Shown here: one piece after another, positions 52,095 through 60,330 of the stretch | Numbering within the stretch: the stretch's first letter is position 1 | Layout of the letters: each line of letters begins with the position of its first letter | Source: Leadbetterella sp964423865 | GTDB lineage: Bacteria > Bacteroidota > Bacteroidia > Cytophagales > Spirosomataceae | Reading direction: 5' to 3' | Assembly (NCBI GenBank): GCA_964423865.1 | Contig: CAYRGN010000002.1 | Span: 1-64,000 of the forward strand | DNA: 64,000 nt | Translations under genes and position numbers: made by a program | Notes under the pieces: model-generated | What the model saw: the letters and a program-made list of their open reading frames with translations, nothing else | Told to the model about the DNA's origin: nothing | The model's database searches: none

Positions 52095-52943
52095 ATGGAA
52101 GATATACTGTCCTACACTATAGGAGATAAAAAATACGAAGTCTCCGTAAAAGATTGTCCCCCGTTTAATTATGGAAAGGAAGTAAGGCTTTCCCGGGAAG
52201 ACACCGATATCGTGTATTCACAACCCTGGTACGACGCCGGACATACTTCGGCCAATTTCCTGAACGAAGAAGAATTTGCGTCTTTAAAGCAGGGTTTAAC
52301 CCAGAGTGTGGCCACGATCATTAAGAATGAACTGGGCATTACCGTACCGGCAGATTTCAGCCTGGAACGTTATCACGATGTAGTCACTACGCGTGAAGAT
52401 CACTACAAAGTAGTGGGTAAAACCCGTGACCTTTTTTCGGAAGATTTTAACTTCCCGGTAAAAGAAGTACTGCCCAAGTTCGAAAATATCCTGGGCTTTG
52501 GGCTGACCGATATTAATCCGGAAGACGGGAAAGAACTCCATATTATTGTGCGCATTAACCGTCCTGGTTCCCACGATTACAATCCCCCGCACAAAGACGT
52601 GTATGAAAGAGTGGATGAAGCCGACTTTATTCCGCCTTTTGTCAACCTGTGGATTCCCATTGCCGGGGTAACGGAGAACTCTTCTCTTCCTATTGCGCCC
52701 GGAAGCCATAAACTCAGCGAAGACCAGGTATTACGCACCCATAACGGCGCGGTGGTGGAAGGCAACCGCTACCGGGTACGCATGATCAGGGAATGGGGCG
52801 GAAGCAGCCACCTCGAAAGGGCCAAAGTGGGCTACGGTGAAGTGCTGTTCTTCTCCGGTCACCTTATTCACGGACTGGCCGTCAATGCCGAACCGGATAT
52901 TACCCGTGTAGCATTGGAATTCAGATTATTTAAGAAAGATTGA
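52095..52943 (+). CDS. PhyH-like Fe(II)/2-oxoglutarate dioxygenase
   Basis: 282 aa, no signal peptide, cytoplasmic. The jelly-roll iron triad is visible: HKD in NPPHKDVYERV (~175), and the distal His in GHLIHGLAVN (~258). An Arg for 2-oxoglutarate lies in ITRVALEFRLF (~273). The centre has PFVNLWIPIAGVTENSSLPIAPGSHKLSED, the canonical phytanoyl-CoA-dioxygenase-like stretch before the core (NLWIPL...GSLxxxPGSH). The substrate is unknown; in bacteria such genes modify lipids, amino acids or natural products. hemB follows 33 bp later but no functional link is apparent. Confidence 0.82.
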   Translation: MEDILSYTIGDKKYEVSVKDCPPFNYGKEVRLSREDTDIVYSQPWYDAGHTSANFLNEEEFASLKQGLTQSVATIIKNELGITVPADFSLERYHDVVTTREDHYKVVGKTRDLFSEDFNFPVKEVLPKFENILGFGLTDINPEDGKELHIIVRINRPGSHDYNPPHKDVYERVDEADFIPPFVNLWIPIAGVTENSSLPIAPGSHKLSEDQVLRTHNGAVVEGNRYRVRMIREWGGSSHLERAKVGYGEVLFFSGHLIHGLAVNAEPDITRVALEFRLFKKD

Positions 52944-52976
52944 GTTGGAGGGTAGTAGTACTCCTTTGAAAAATAT

Positions 52977-53951
52977 ATGTTAACGAGAAGACCAAGACGT
53001 AACCGTATTTCGGCCGGCCTGCGCGATATGGTGGCCGAAAGCACCCTGTCTGTAAATGACTTTATCTTCCCGATGTTTGTGCAGGAAGGGAAGGGAGAAA
53101 AAGTGGAAATCCGTTCCATGCCGGGCATCTACCGCTACTCCCTGGATACCCTCCTGACGGAAATAGAAGACGTGGTGGCGCACGGGATTCGTTCGGTATG
53201 CCTTTTTCCGAACTACCCGGAAAGTAAAAAAGATTCGGTGGGTTCGGAAAGCATCAAAGAGGGTACTCTCTATCTGAGGGCGCTGTCGGAAATCAAAAAC
53301 AAATTTCCCGACCTGGTGTTGATGACCGATGTGGCCCTGGATCCCTACAGTTCAGACGGGCACGACGGTATCGTAAGAGACGGCGTGATCCTGAACGATG
53401 AATCCGTGGAAGTGCTGGTGAAAATGGCTGTGGCCCAGGCCCGCGCCGGGGCCGATATCATCGGACCTTCCGATATGATGGACGGGCGCGTGGGGGCCAT
53501 CCGCCGTACCCTCGACGAAAACGGATTTACACGTACCTCCATAATGGCCTATACCGCCAAGTATGCCTCGGCCTTTTACGGACCGTTTCGTGACGCCCTG
53601 GAGTCGGCGCCCAAATTTGGCGACAAAAAGACCTACCAGATGAACCCGGCCAATGTAAAGGAGGCCCTGATGGAAGCCGAACTCGACTTTGCCGAAGGCG
53701 CCGATATCCTTATGGTCAAGCCGGCATTTTCATATTTGGATGTCATCAAAACTCTCAAAGATCATTTCCATATCCCGGTATCGGCCTACAACGTGTCGGG
53801 CGAATACGCCATGATCAAGGCGGCCCACCAAAACGGTTGGATAGACGGGGAAAAAGCCATGATGGAAATGTTGATCAGCATGAAACGCGCCGGCGCCGAC
53901 ATTATCCTGACCTATTTCGCCAAGGAAGCCGCCCGGGTCTTGAACGGGTGA
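52977..53951 (+). CDS. hemB: Delta-aminolevulinic acid dehydratase (porphobilinogen synthase)
   Basis: Condenses two 5-aminolevulinate molecules to porphobilinogen in heme synthesis. 324 aa, normal length. The Schiff-base lysines lie in MAYTAKYASAFYGPFRDA (~196) and LMVKPAFSYLDV (~248). At the metal site, zinc enzymes have a Cys triad; here the segment reads DVALDPYSSDGHDG, with Asp replacing Cys, so it is predicted to be the Mg-dependent, zinc-independent type. It is the second heme gene of the window (with hemH), but they are not linked. Confidence 0.95.
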   Translation: MLTRRPRRNRISAGLRDMVAESTLSVNDFIFPMFVQEGKGEKVEIRSMPGIYRYSLDTLLTEIEDVVAHGIRSVCLFPNYPESKKDSVGSESIKEGTLYLRALSEIKNKFPDLVLMTDVALDPYSSDGHDGIVRDGVILNDESVEVLVKMAVAQARAGADIIGPSDMMDGRVGAIRRTLDENGFTRTSIMAYTAKYASAFYGPFRDALESAPKFGDKKTYQMNPANVKEALMEAELDFAEGADILMVKPAFSYLDVIKTLKDHFHIPVSAYNVSGEYAMIKAAHQNGWIDGEKAMMEMLISMKRAGADIILTYFAKEAARVLNG

Positions 53952-54460
53952 AAGGCAGGAATTGACAATTACGAATTACGGGAGTCAATTACGAATTACG
54001 AATTACGAAGACTCTGCCTGGACCAAAGACGTTACTAATGTCACCCTGAGCCTGTCGAAGGGCGCGTTACTAGCCATTAAGCAAGCTGGGAGCTACCGGA
54101 CGCGGGCTTCGACAAGCTCAGCCTGACAATGGCAACACCCGTACTACTGTCACCCTGAGCTTGCCGAAGGGCAAATATGTAACCCCTACGGGGTATTGGG
54201 GGATTATGTATTAACCAAAATCTACCGATATGTAACCCCTACGGGGTATGGGGGGCTATGGATTACCCAAAATCTAAAATTAAAATACAACAAATTCAAA
54301 TTCACAGAAATATTTTAGTAAATTAGCTTACATTAAGATAAAAACCGGGGCATTTCATGTGATAACTTTAGAGAATAAGAAAGCAAAGTATCAGAGATTT
54401 ATCAGGCGGGAGTAATTTACAACAATTAAAATCAGATCATGTTTGATCCGGAGTATAAAT
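53952..54460. other. Repeat-rich intergenic region, 509 bp
   Basis: No gene. In order: TTACGAA heptamers (53962-54010), a REP-like pair with spacer (54040-54128), a single REP-like arm (54148-54172), two CCCCTACGGGG palindromes (54175-54196 and 54222-54249), and then AT-rich sequence leading into the toxin-antitoxin pair. Confidence 0.85.
54040..54128. repeat. REP-like paired element, copy 2
   Basis: TGTCACCCTGAGCCTGTCGAAG on the left, a ~46-bp spacer, and CTTCGACAAGCTCAGCCTGACA on the right. Bases 54056-54128 are identical to 1-73, spacer included. A lone arm, TGTCACCCTGAGCTTGCCGAAG, follows at ~54149. Confidence 0.85.
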
Positions 54461-54703
54461 ATGAAAAAAGAGAAAGGAACAAGAATTGAAAGTGAAGAAA
54501 GATTATTAGTAAAGTCAGCTAAAGCCGCTTCTTCAAAAGCAGTTCGTTCTTCTTTGGCATTGGGACTTACCGTGAAGTTTATTAAAGACAGCGCTATCAT
54601 TGAAGTAAATCCCGAAGGCAGAAATGTAGTGAGAAAAAAAACAACTAACAATAAAGTTGATTTGTCAAAACTAAAAAAAGGAATGATTTTAGAGAGAAAA
54701 TGA
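54461..54703 (+). CDS. Putative antitoxin partner of the zeta-like kinase
   Basis: 80 aa from the ATG at 54461; an in-frame TTG at 54443 would add six residues. The protein is basic (pattern EERLLVKSAKAASSKAVRSSLALGLTVKF...RKKTTNNKVDLSKLKKGMILERK). It starts with a helix and then has two short strands. The stop overlaps the ATG of the next gene by 4 bp (ATGA), the coupling common in toxin-antitoxin pairs. I recognise no named antitoxin family, and the assignment rests on the neighbour. The AT-rich base use differs from the flanking core genes and suggests transfer. Confidence 0.55.
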   Translation: MKKEKGTRIESEERLLVKSAKAASSKAVRSSLALGLTVKFIKDSAIIEVNPEGRNVVRKKTTNNKVDLSKLKKGMILERK

Positions 54704-55446
54704 GTGTTCCAAGATTAAGAGTTTTTGCCGGACCTAACGGCTCTGGAAAGAGTACATTGTTTGAATCATTCTCTAAAAATTACAATACCGGTTTTTTCAT
54801 AAATGCAGATTTAATAGAAAAAGAATTAGCTACTAAAGGATTTATTGACTTAAATGACTACAACTTAGAGTTAGATGAAACGGATCTGCAAAAGTTTTTA
54901 CAAACTGGTAACGCAAAATCATTAGTCCAAAAATCACTACAGGGTGGCCACCCAATCAATTTTGAAATATCACAAAATATTATTGTTGATAAAGCCCGCG
55001 ATACGCATAGCTATGAAGGTGCGTTAATCAGTTCGTTACTACGTGAAAAACTTCAGGAAAAGAAACTGGATTTCTCATTCGAAACAGTAATGAGTCATAT
55101 CTCTAAAATTGAAGATATAAAAGAAGCCAAAGAAAATGGCTATAAAACATATCTCTATTTTATCTGTATTGATGACCCTGAAGTGAATATTTCCCGGATA
55201 CATAACAGGGTTGATAAAGGAGGACACCCGGTAGACGATAAGAAAGTAGAAGAACGTTACTACAGAACCTTAAAAAATCTGATCTCAGCGATTGAAGTAA
55301 CAGACAAAACCTACTTGTTTGATAATTCCGGAGATCAACTGACTCTGATTGCACAAATAGTTGGCGGCAAGCTTAAACTGACGATTGAACCCGAAAATCT
55401 CCCCGATTGGTTTATTGATTATGTTTTGTGCTTTTACAATGTTTGA
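54700..55446 (+). CDS. Zeta-toxin-like P-loop kinase
   Basis: 248 aa. The Walker A motif FAGPNGSGKSTLFE opens the protein (~9-22), then FINADLIEKELA, where zeta toxins carry the substrate-binding acid. SFETVMSH (~126) is followed by the helix KIEDIKEAKENGYKTYLYFICIDDPEVNISRIHNRVDKGGHPVDDKKVEERYYRTL, a hallmark of the zeta_toxin/AAA_33 family (NxxRVxxRVxxGGHxVPxxxIxxRY). Zeta kinases phosphorylate UDP-activated amino sugars and block wall synthesis, but this branch of zeta-like proteins is little tested. It is coupled to the 80-aa gene in front, and AT-rich. Confidence 0.75.
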   Translation: MSVPRLRVFAGPNGSGKSTLFESFSKNYNTGFFINADLIEKELATKGFIDLNDYNLELDETDLQKFLQTGNAKSLVQKSLQGGHPINFEISQNIIVDKARDTHSYEGALISSLLREKLQEKKLDFSFETVMSHISKIEDIKEAKENGYKTYLYFICIDDPEVNISRIHNRVDKGGHPVDDKKVEERYYRTLKNLISAIEVTDKTYLFDNSGDQLTLIAQIVGGKLKLTIEPENLPDWFIDYVLCFYNV

Positions 55447-55479
55447 TAATTAAAATCAGGGAAGAAACCTGATCATCAC

Positions 55480-56250
55480 CTATTTTCTCTTGCTTAAATC
55501 CCTGATCGTAATATTCCGGAAATCGATCTCCTGGCCTTCACTTTGCAGTCCGATATACCCCGAAGTCAAAGGCTTTCCGGGAATAAAAATTTGAGGGTCG
55601 GCACCGTTGACCACACCGCCACCTATCGTGGGTTTGGTGTATTCCAGCACGACTTCCCCGTTGATCAAATGCTGCACCAGGGAGTCGCCGTACACAATCA
55701 GCTCGGCCTTCACCCACTCTCCTGCCTTGTATGTTCTTGAACTCGAGTTAATGCAATGTCGCGGATCTTTTTCCCCCTGGTAAACCACATCGGTACCCGG
55801 TGAACACATGTTGCCGGTAGGGCGGGGTACGCCCGGCTTTTCCTCTGCCAGAAACTGCATCTCCACCGAAATGGGCCAATCCTGTTCCTTCAATATGGTT
55901 TTCGGATCCTGAGAATGAAACATTACCCCCGAGTTCAGGTGCGTGTAGGAAGGGGCATCCTCTCTCCAGATGCCGGTAAAACGGTATTCCAAGGTGAGGT
56001 GAAAGTGGGAGTAAGGGGTCTTGTAAAACAGGTGGCCGTAGCGTTCCCTGAATTCGTCGTAACCGTCATACCGCACCTTAATCAGACCGTCTTCCACCCG
56101 AAAGGTGTGGGCATAATTGTCCCCGTACTCGTGGTGATGAATCTTGGGCGCCCAGCCTTTCAGGTTCTTCCCGTTAAAAATAGTCTTTTCTTTACTGACA
56201 TTACAGGAACAAAGTAGAACCCATAGGCACAAAACACTCCATATACGCAT
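55480..56250 (-). CDS. DUF1080 (3-keto-disaccharide hydrolase-like) lipoprotein
   Basis: 256 aa. Lipobox LLCSC (Cys ~16), then TIFNGKNLKGWAPK, the signature start of DUF1080. The concanavalin/LamG-like jelly roll continues with FRVEDGLIKVRYDG, FHLTLEYRFTG, NSGVMFHSQDP, ISVEMQFLAEE, GEWVKAELIVYGDSLVQHLINGEVVLEY and GYIGLQSEGQEIDFRNITIRDL. Some members act on 3-ketosides; activity here is inferred. It is divergent from the planctomycete-type operon at 56485, and DUF1080 and such genes often occur together. Confidence 0.85.
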   Translation of the reverse strand: MRIWSVLCLWVLLCSCNVSKEKTIFNGKNLKGWAPKIHHHEYGDNYAHTFRVEDGLIKVRYDGYDEFRERYGHLFYKTPYSHFHLTLEYRFTGIWREDAPSYTHLNSGVMFHSQDPKTILKEQDWPISVEMQFLAEEKPGVPRPTGNMCSPGTDVVYQGEKDPRHCINSSSRTYKAGEWVKAELIVYGDSLVQHLINGEVVLEYTKPTIGGGVVNGADPQIFIPGKPLTSGYIGLQSEGQEIDFRNITIRDLSKRK

Positions 56251-56272
56251 AGATCCGGATTTTTTTTTCCGA

Positions 56273-56280
56273 CAAAAATA
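56273..56280 (-). promoter_or_regulatory. Putative -7 element of the DUF1080 gene
   Basis: TATTTTTG on the minus strand fits TAnnTTTG, 23 bp before the ATG. Confidence 0.45.
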
Positions 56281-56484
56281 ATAAAAAGGGCGAAGAATGC
56301 AACGCGGGAGATTCTCGGAGCTTCGCTCGCAAATTTCGTACTTGAACTGACACCTAGCACCCGCCCCTGTCAGTTCGTAGACGAAAACCTTCCCGCATTC
56401 TATCCTTTTGTAAAGATTTTTTATTGATTTTTCATGAAATAATAAAATTTTTTTCTAACTTCAAGCCGGGCATTGATTCAGCGT

Positions 56485-58770
56485 ATGCGAAAAACGTACT
56501 TTTTATGGATAATTTTAGGCGGGTTCCTCTGTAGTTGTCAGCAAACGCAAACCCGCCTGGGCGACAGTTCCGGAGAGGTGGACTACAACAACCATATCCG
56601 TCCCATACTTTCCGACAAATGTTTTCAATGCCACGGGCCGGATGCGAATACGCGGGAGGCGGGCTTACGCCTCGACACCCCGGAAGGTGCTTATGCCGCC
56701 TTGAAAGATAACCCCCACGCCCGCGCCCTCGTGCCGGGAAGTCCCGAGCTGTCTGAAATCTACCTTCGGATCAGCGCCAAAGATGCTTCGAGGAGGATGC
56801 CCCCGCCCGAGTCTAACCTGAAACTGTCGGAAGAAGAGATTTCCTTGATCAAAAAATGGATTGCACAGGGAGGAGAATACAAACCGCACTGGGCCTTTAT
56901 TCCCCCAGAAAAAGAGCCGTTACCTAAAGCCGACCAAGACTGGGTACGGAACGAAATCGATTACTTTACTTATGCGAAAATGCGAATCGCGGGACTGAAA
57001 CCTTCGGAAGAAGCCGACCGCGAAACCTTGCTGAAACGCCTGAGTCTGGACCTCACCGGCCTGCCGCCCTCCCTGGAGCTGCAAGACCGCTTCCTGAACG
57101 ATAAAAGTCCAGATGCCTATGAAAAAATGGTAGACGAATTATTGAAAAGTCCGCATTACGGTGAACGCATGGCCCTCGACTGGATGGATGTGGCGCGGTA
57201 TGCCGACTCGCACGGCTACCAGGACGACGGTCTGAGGACCATGTGGCCCTGGCGCGATTGGGTGATCCACGCTTTCAACCGGAATTACTCCTATCAGAAG
57301 TTTGTAACCTACCAGCTGGCCGGCGACCTGATCCGCGACAAAAACGCAGAAACTGTGCTGGCCACCGGCTTTAACCGCAACCACAAAATTACCCAGGAAG
57401 GAGGCGTAATCGACGAAGAATATCGCTCGGAATATGTCACAGACCGTACCAATACCTTTGGAAAGGCTTTTCTCTCCCTCACCTTTGAGTGCGCCAAATG
57501 CCATGACCACAAATACGACCCCATCAGCCAGAAAGCCTATTTCAGCACCTACGCCTTTTTCAATCAGGTGCCGGAAAAAGGGCTCTTCGGTACCATTGAC
57601 GCCTCGTTCGCCGATCCGCCCAACCTCCGGATAGGGCAGGAAGAAGTACAGGGCATCCTGAATTTTATCCATAAAAAAGATACCGCCGATGTCTACGTTA
57701 TGGTCATGAAAGATTCCGTAGGCTTGCGGAAGACCCACCTGCTGGAGCGCGGCAATTACGATACCCCCGGTGAGGAGGTAACCGTGGGATTGCCGTCTCA
57801 GGTAATGCCTTTTGATCCCGCTCGCTACGGCAATAACCGGGAAGGGCTGGTGAAATGGATGTTTGCGCCGGAAAACCCCCTGACCGCCCGCGTACCCGTC
57901 AACCGCATCTGGGAACATTTCTTCGGAAGAGGTATTGTAGCCACTACGGGCGATTTCGGCATGCAAGGCGATCTGCCCACGCACCCTGAGCTGCTTGACT
58001 GGCTGGCCGTAGATTTCCGGGAAAACGGATGGGATATGAAACGCCTGGTCAGGATGATGGTCACCTCGGCTACCTACCGCCAAAGCTCAAAAATAACCCG
58101 TAAACACCGGGAAAAAGACCCCGAAAATCATTTCCTGGCGCGAAGCAGCCGGACACGCATGAAAGCAGAACTGGTGCGCGACCTCGCCCTGACATCCTCT
58201 GGCCTCCTGAATCCGGAGATTGGCGGACCCAGCATCAAACCCTACCAACCCGACGGCATCTGGGAGAAATCGACTTCCGGAAGGGGCAGCCTGGCCCGTT
58301 ATGTGCAAGACGAAGGCGCTGACCTTTACCGGAGAGGACTGTACGTGTTCATCAAACGTACCGTGCCGCCGCCCAATATGCTGATCTTTGATGCGAGTAA
58401 CCGCGACCAGTGCGAAGTGGCCCGCTTGTCGACCAACACGCCCCTTCAGGCCCTGGTCATGCTGAATGACCCCGTCATCCTGGAAGCATCACGGGTAATG
58501 GCCCAGAAAATGGCGGATATGCCCGGGCAAGAGGCCCTGAGAACCGCCTTCCGGAAAATACTTTGTCGTGAACCTTCCTCCGGGGAAATTAAAATCCTGG
58601 TCCGATTTATGGAGCAGGAGGCCGACCGCCTGAAGAAACTCGGAAAACCCGACCTCCTCAAGGTGGGAGAATACCGCGATTTTCCCGTGAACGAATACGA
58701 GAAAACGGTGGCGCTGATGTATACCATTCAAATGATGTATAACATGGAAGAGGCTATTGTGCGGAGTTGA
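56485..58770 (+). CDS. Planctomycete-type cytochrome c / DUF1549 / DUF1553 lipoprotein
   Basis: 761 aa from the ATG at 56485; a TTG at 56473 would add four residues. Lipobox FLCSC (Cys ~17). The N-terminal PSCyt1 domain has the heme site CFQCHGPD (~45) and the distal RMPPPES ligand region. DUF1549 (~150-360) includes LTGLPP, WMDVARYADSHGYQ and a second CxxCH in ECAKCHDHKYDP (~335). DUF1553 (~445-690) includes NPLTARVPVNRIWEHFFGRGIV, LPTHPELLDWLA and NRDQCEVARLSTNTPLQALVMLNDP. Such proteins abound in Planctomycetes and Verrucomicrobia, where a role in polysaccharide oxidation is suspected but unproven. First gene of a three-gene unit. Confidence 0.88.
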   Translation: MRKTYFLWIILGGFLCSCQQTQTRLGDSSGEVDYNNHIRPILSDKCFQCHGPDANTREAGLRLDTPEGAYAALKDNPHARALVPGSPELSEIYLRISAKDASRRMPPPESNLKLSEEEISLIKKWIAQGGEYKPHWAFIPPEKEPLPKADQDWVRNEIDYFTYAKMRIAGLKPSEEADRETLLKRLSLDLTGLPPSLELQDRFLNDKSPDAYEKMVDELLKSPHYGERMALDWMDVARYADSHGYQDDGLRTMWPWRDWVIHAFNRNYSYQKFVTYQLAGDLIRDKNAETVLATGFNRNHKITQEGGVIDEEYRSEYVTDRTNTFGKAFLSLTFECAKCHDHKYDPISQKAYFSTYAFFNQVPEKGLFGTIDASFADPPNLRIGQEEVQGILNFIHKKDTADVYVMVMKDSVGLRKTHLLERGNYDTPGEEVTVGLPSQVMPFDPARYGNNREGLVKWMFAPENPLTARVPVNRIWEHFFGRGIVATTGDFGMQGDLPTHPELLDWLAVDFRENGWDMKRLVRMMVTSATYRQSSKITRKHREKDPENHFLARSSRTRMKAELVRDLALTSSGLLNPEIGGPSIKPYQPDGIWEKSTSGRGSLARYVQDEGADLYRRGLYVFIKRTVPPPNMLIFDASNRDQCEVARLSTNTPLQALVMLNDPVILEASRVMAQKMADMPGQEALRTAFRKILCREPSSGEIKILVRFMEQEADRLKKLGKPDLLKVGEYRDFPVNEYEKTVALMYTIQMMYNMEEAIVRS

Positions 58771-58771
58771 G

Positions 58772-58857
58772 GGGGGATTTCAATTACGAATTACGAATTA
58801 CGAATTACGAATTACGAATTGGGATTACGAGGTGGGGATGATGAATTACGAATTATT
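58772..58857. repeat. Heptameric tandem repeat TTACGAA
   Basis: Six or more units of TTACGAA, then GGGATTACGAGGTGGG, then two more units. It lies inside the operon, between the DUF1553 and DUF1501 genes, so it is transcribed. Confidence 0.85.
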
Positions 58858-58874
58858 AAGGTGGGATTACTAAT

Positions 58875-60314
58875 ATGAAGGAATTGTTCGAAAATCGACT
58901 GAACGTGAACCGCAGGCACTTCCTGGGGAAGGCGGCCGTGGGCATTGGTAGCCTGGCGCTGGGTTCCCTGCTGGTACCGGATCTTTTTTCAGGGAAAACG
59001 GACGAGGCGGGACTGCCCCTCGGACTACCCCATTTCGCGCCTAAAGCGAAACGGATCATCTATCTTTTTCAGAACGGTGCGCCCAGTCAGCTGGAATCGT
59101 TTGATTATAAACCCATGTTGCGGCAAATGGCAGGTCAGGATCTCCCCGAAAGTATCCGCGGCAGCCAGCGACTTACAGGCATGACCAGCGAGCAGAAGTC
59201 TTTTCCCCTCGTAGGATCCAAATTCGCTTTTGGCCAATACGGCAGTTCGGGCGCCTGGATTTCGGAGCTTTTTCCGCATATCGCTTCCGTAGCAGACGAT
59301 ATCTGTATCGTTCGCTCCATGCATACCGAAGCCATTAATCATGATCCGGCCCTCACCTTTATGCAGACCGGTGCCCAGCAGGGAAACCGCCCGAGCATGG
59401 GCGCCTGGATGAGCTACGGCCTGGGCAGCGAGAACCAGAACCTGCCCGCCTTCTGCGTCTTGCTGTCGCGGGGGAAAGGCAACGGACAGGGGGTGTACTC
59501 CAAACTGTGGAGCAACGGCTTTCTCGATGCTACCCACCAGGGCGTGCTGTTCAGTAGCGGAGACAACCCCGTGTTGTACCTGAACGACCGCGACGGCGTA
59601 GACCGGCGCGCCATGCTCGATAAGCTGGCCGAGCTGAATCACCTGGGTTTCGAAGAGTCAGGCGACCCGGCCATCACGGCCAAAGTAGCCCAGTATGAAA
59701 TGGCGTACCGCATGCAAACCGCCGTACCTGAACTCACCGACCTGAGCCGGGAACCCGATCATATCATCAAAATGTACGGTCCGGAATGCCTGGTACCCGG
59801 CACCTACGCGGCCAATGCCCTCCTGGCCCGCAAACTCTCCGAATCGGGGGTACGTTTTGTACAGCTCTATCACCAGGGGTGGGATCAGCACGATAACCTG
59901 CCCGGGGAAATGGTAGGGCAGGCCATGGACGTAGACCGGGCTTCGGCAGCTCTCATCAAAGACCTGAAGCAACGCGGACTGCTTGACGAAACCCTGGTGA
60001 TCTGGGGCGGAGAGTTTGGCCGCACCAACTACTGCCAGGGGAATTTCACCCAAGACAATTACGGGCGTGACCATCACCCCCGGGCGTACAGCATCTGGAT
60101 GGCCGGAGGCGGAATCAAACCCGGGGTGGTCTACGGGGAAACCGATGAACTGGGGTATAACATTGTGAAAGACCCCGTACACATCAATGATTTTCATGCC
60201 ACCCTCCTCCACCTGAGCGGACTGGACCACGAGAAACTGGTGTACAAACACCTGGGTCGCCGGTACCGCCTGACCGACGTGGCCGGGAAAATTGTGCCGG
60301 GCATCATGGCCTGA
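58875..60314 (+). CDS. DUF1501 protein, Tat-exported, sulfatase/phosphatase superfamily
   Basis: 479 aa. The N-terminus NVNRRHFLGKAAVGIGSLAL is a twin-arginine signal. DUF1501 belongs to the alkaline-phosphatase-like fold: IYLFQNGAPSQLESFDYKP, HTEAINHDPALTFMQTGAQQGNRPSMGAWMSYGLG, VQLYHQGWDQHDNLPGEM and VIWGGEFGRTNYCQGN...GRDHHPRAYSIWMAGGGIKPG (metal-ligand region). It is normally encoded next to DUF1549/DUF1553 cytochromes, as here. The biochemical role is unknown. Tat export implies folding, probably with metal, before transport to the periplasm. Confidence 0.9.
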   Translation: MKELFENRLNVNRRHFLGKAAVGIGSLALGSLLVPDLFSGKTDEAGLPLGLPHFAPKAKRIIYLFQNGAPSQLESFDYKPMLRQMAGQDLPESIRGSQRLTGMTSEQKSFPLVGSKFAFGQYGSSGAWISELFPHIASVADDICIVRSMHTEAINHDPALTFMQTGAQQGNRPSMGAWMSYGLGSENQNLPAFCVLLSRGKGNGQGVYSKLWSNGFLDATHQGVLFSSGDNPVLYLNDRDGVDRRAMLDKLAELNHLGFEESGDPAITAKVAQYEMAYRMQTAVPELTDLSREPDHIIKMYGPECLVPGTYAANALLARKLSESGVRFVQLYHQGWDQHDNLPGEMVGQAMDVDRASAALIKDLKQRGLLDETLVIWGGEFGRTNYCQGNFTQDNYGRDHHPRAYSIWMAGGGIKPGVVYGETDELGYNIVKDPVHINDFHATLLHLSGLDHEKLVYKHLGRRYRLTDVAGKIVPGIMA

Positions 60315-60330
60315 AAAACCCTGTGAATCT

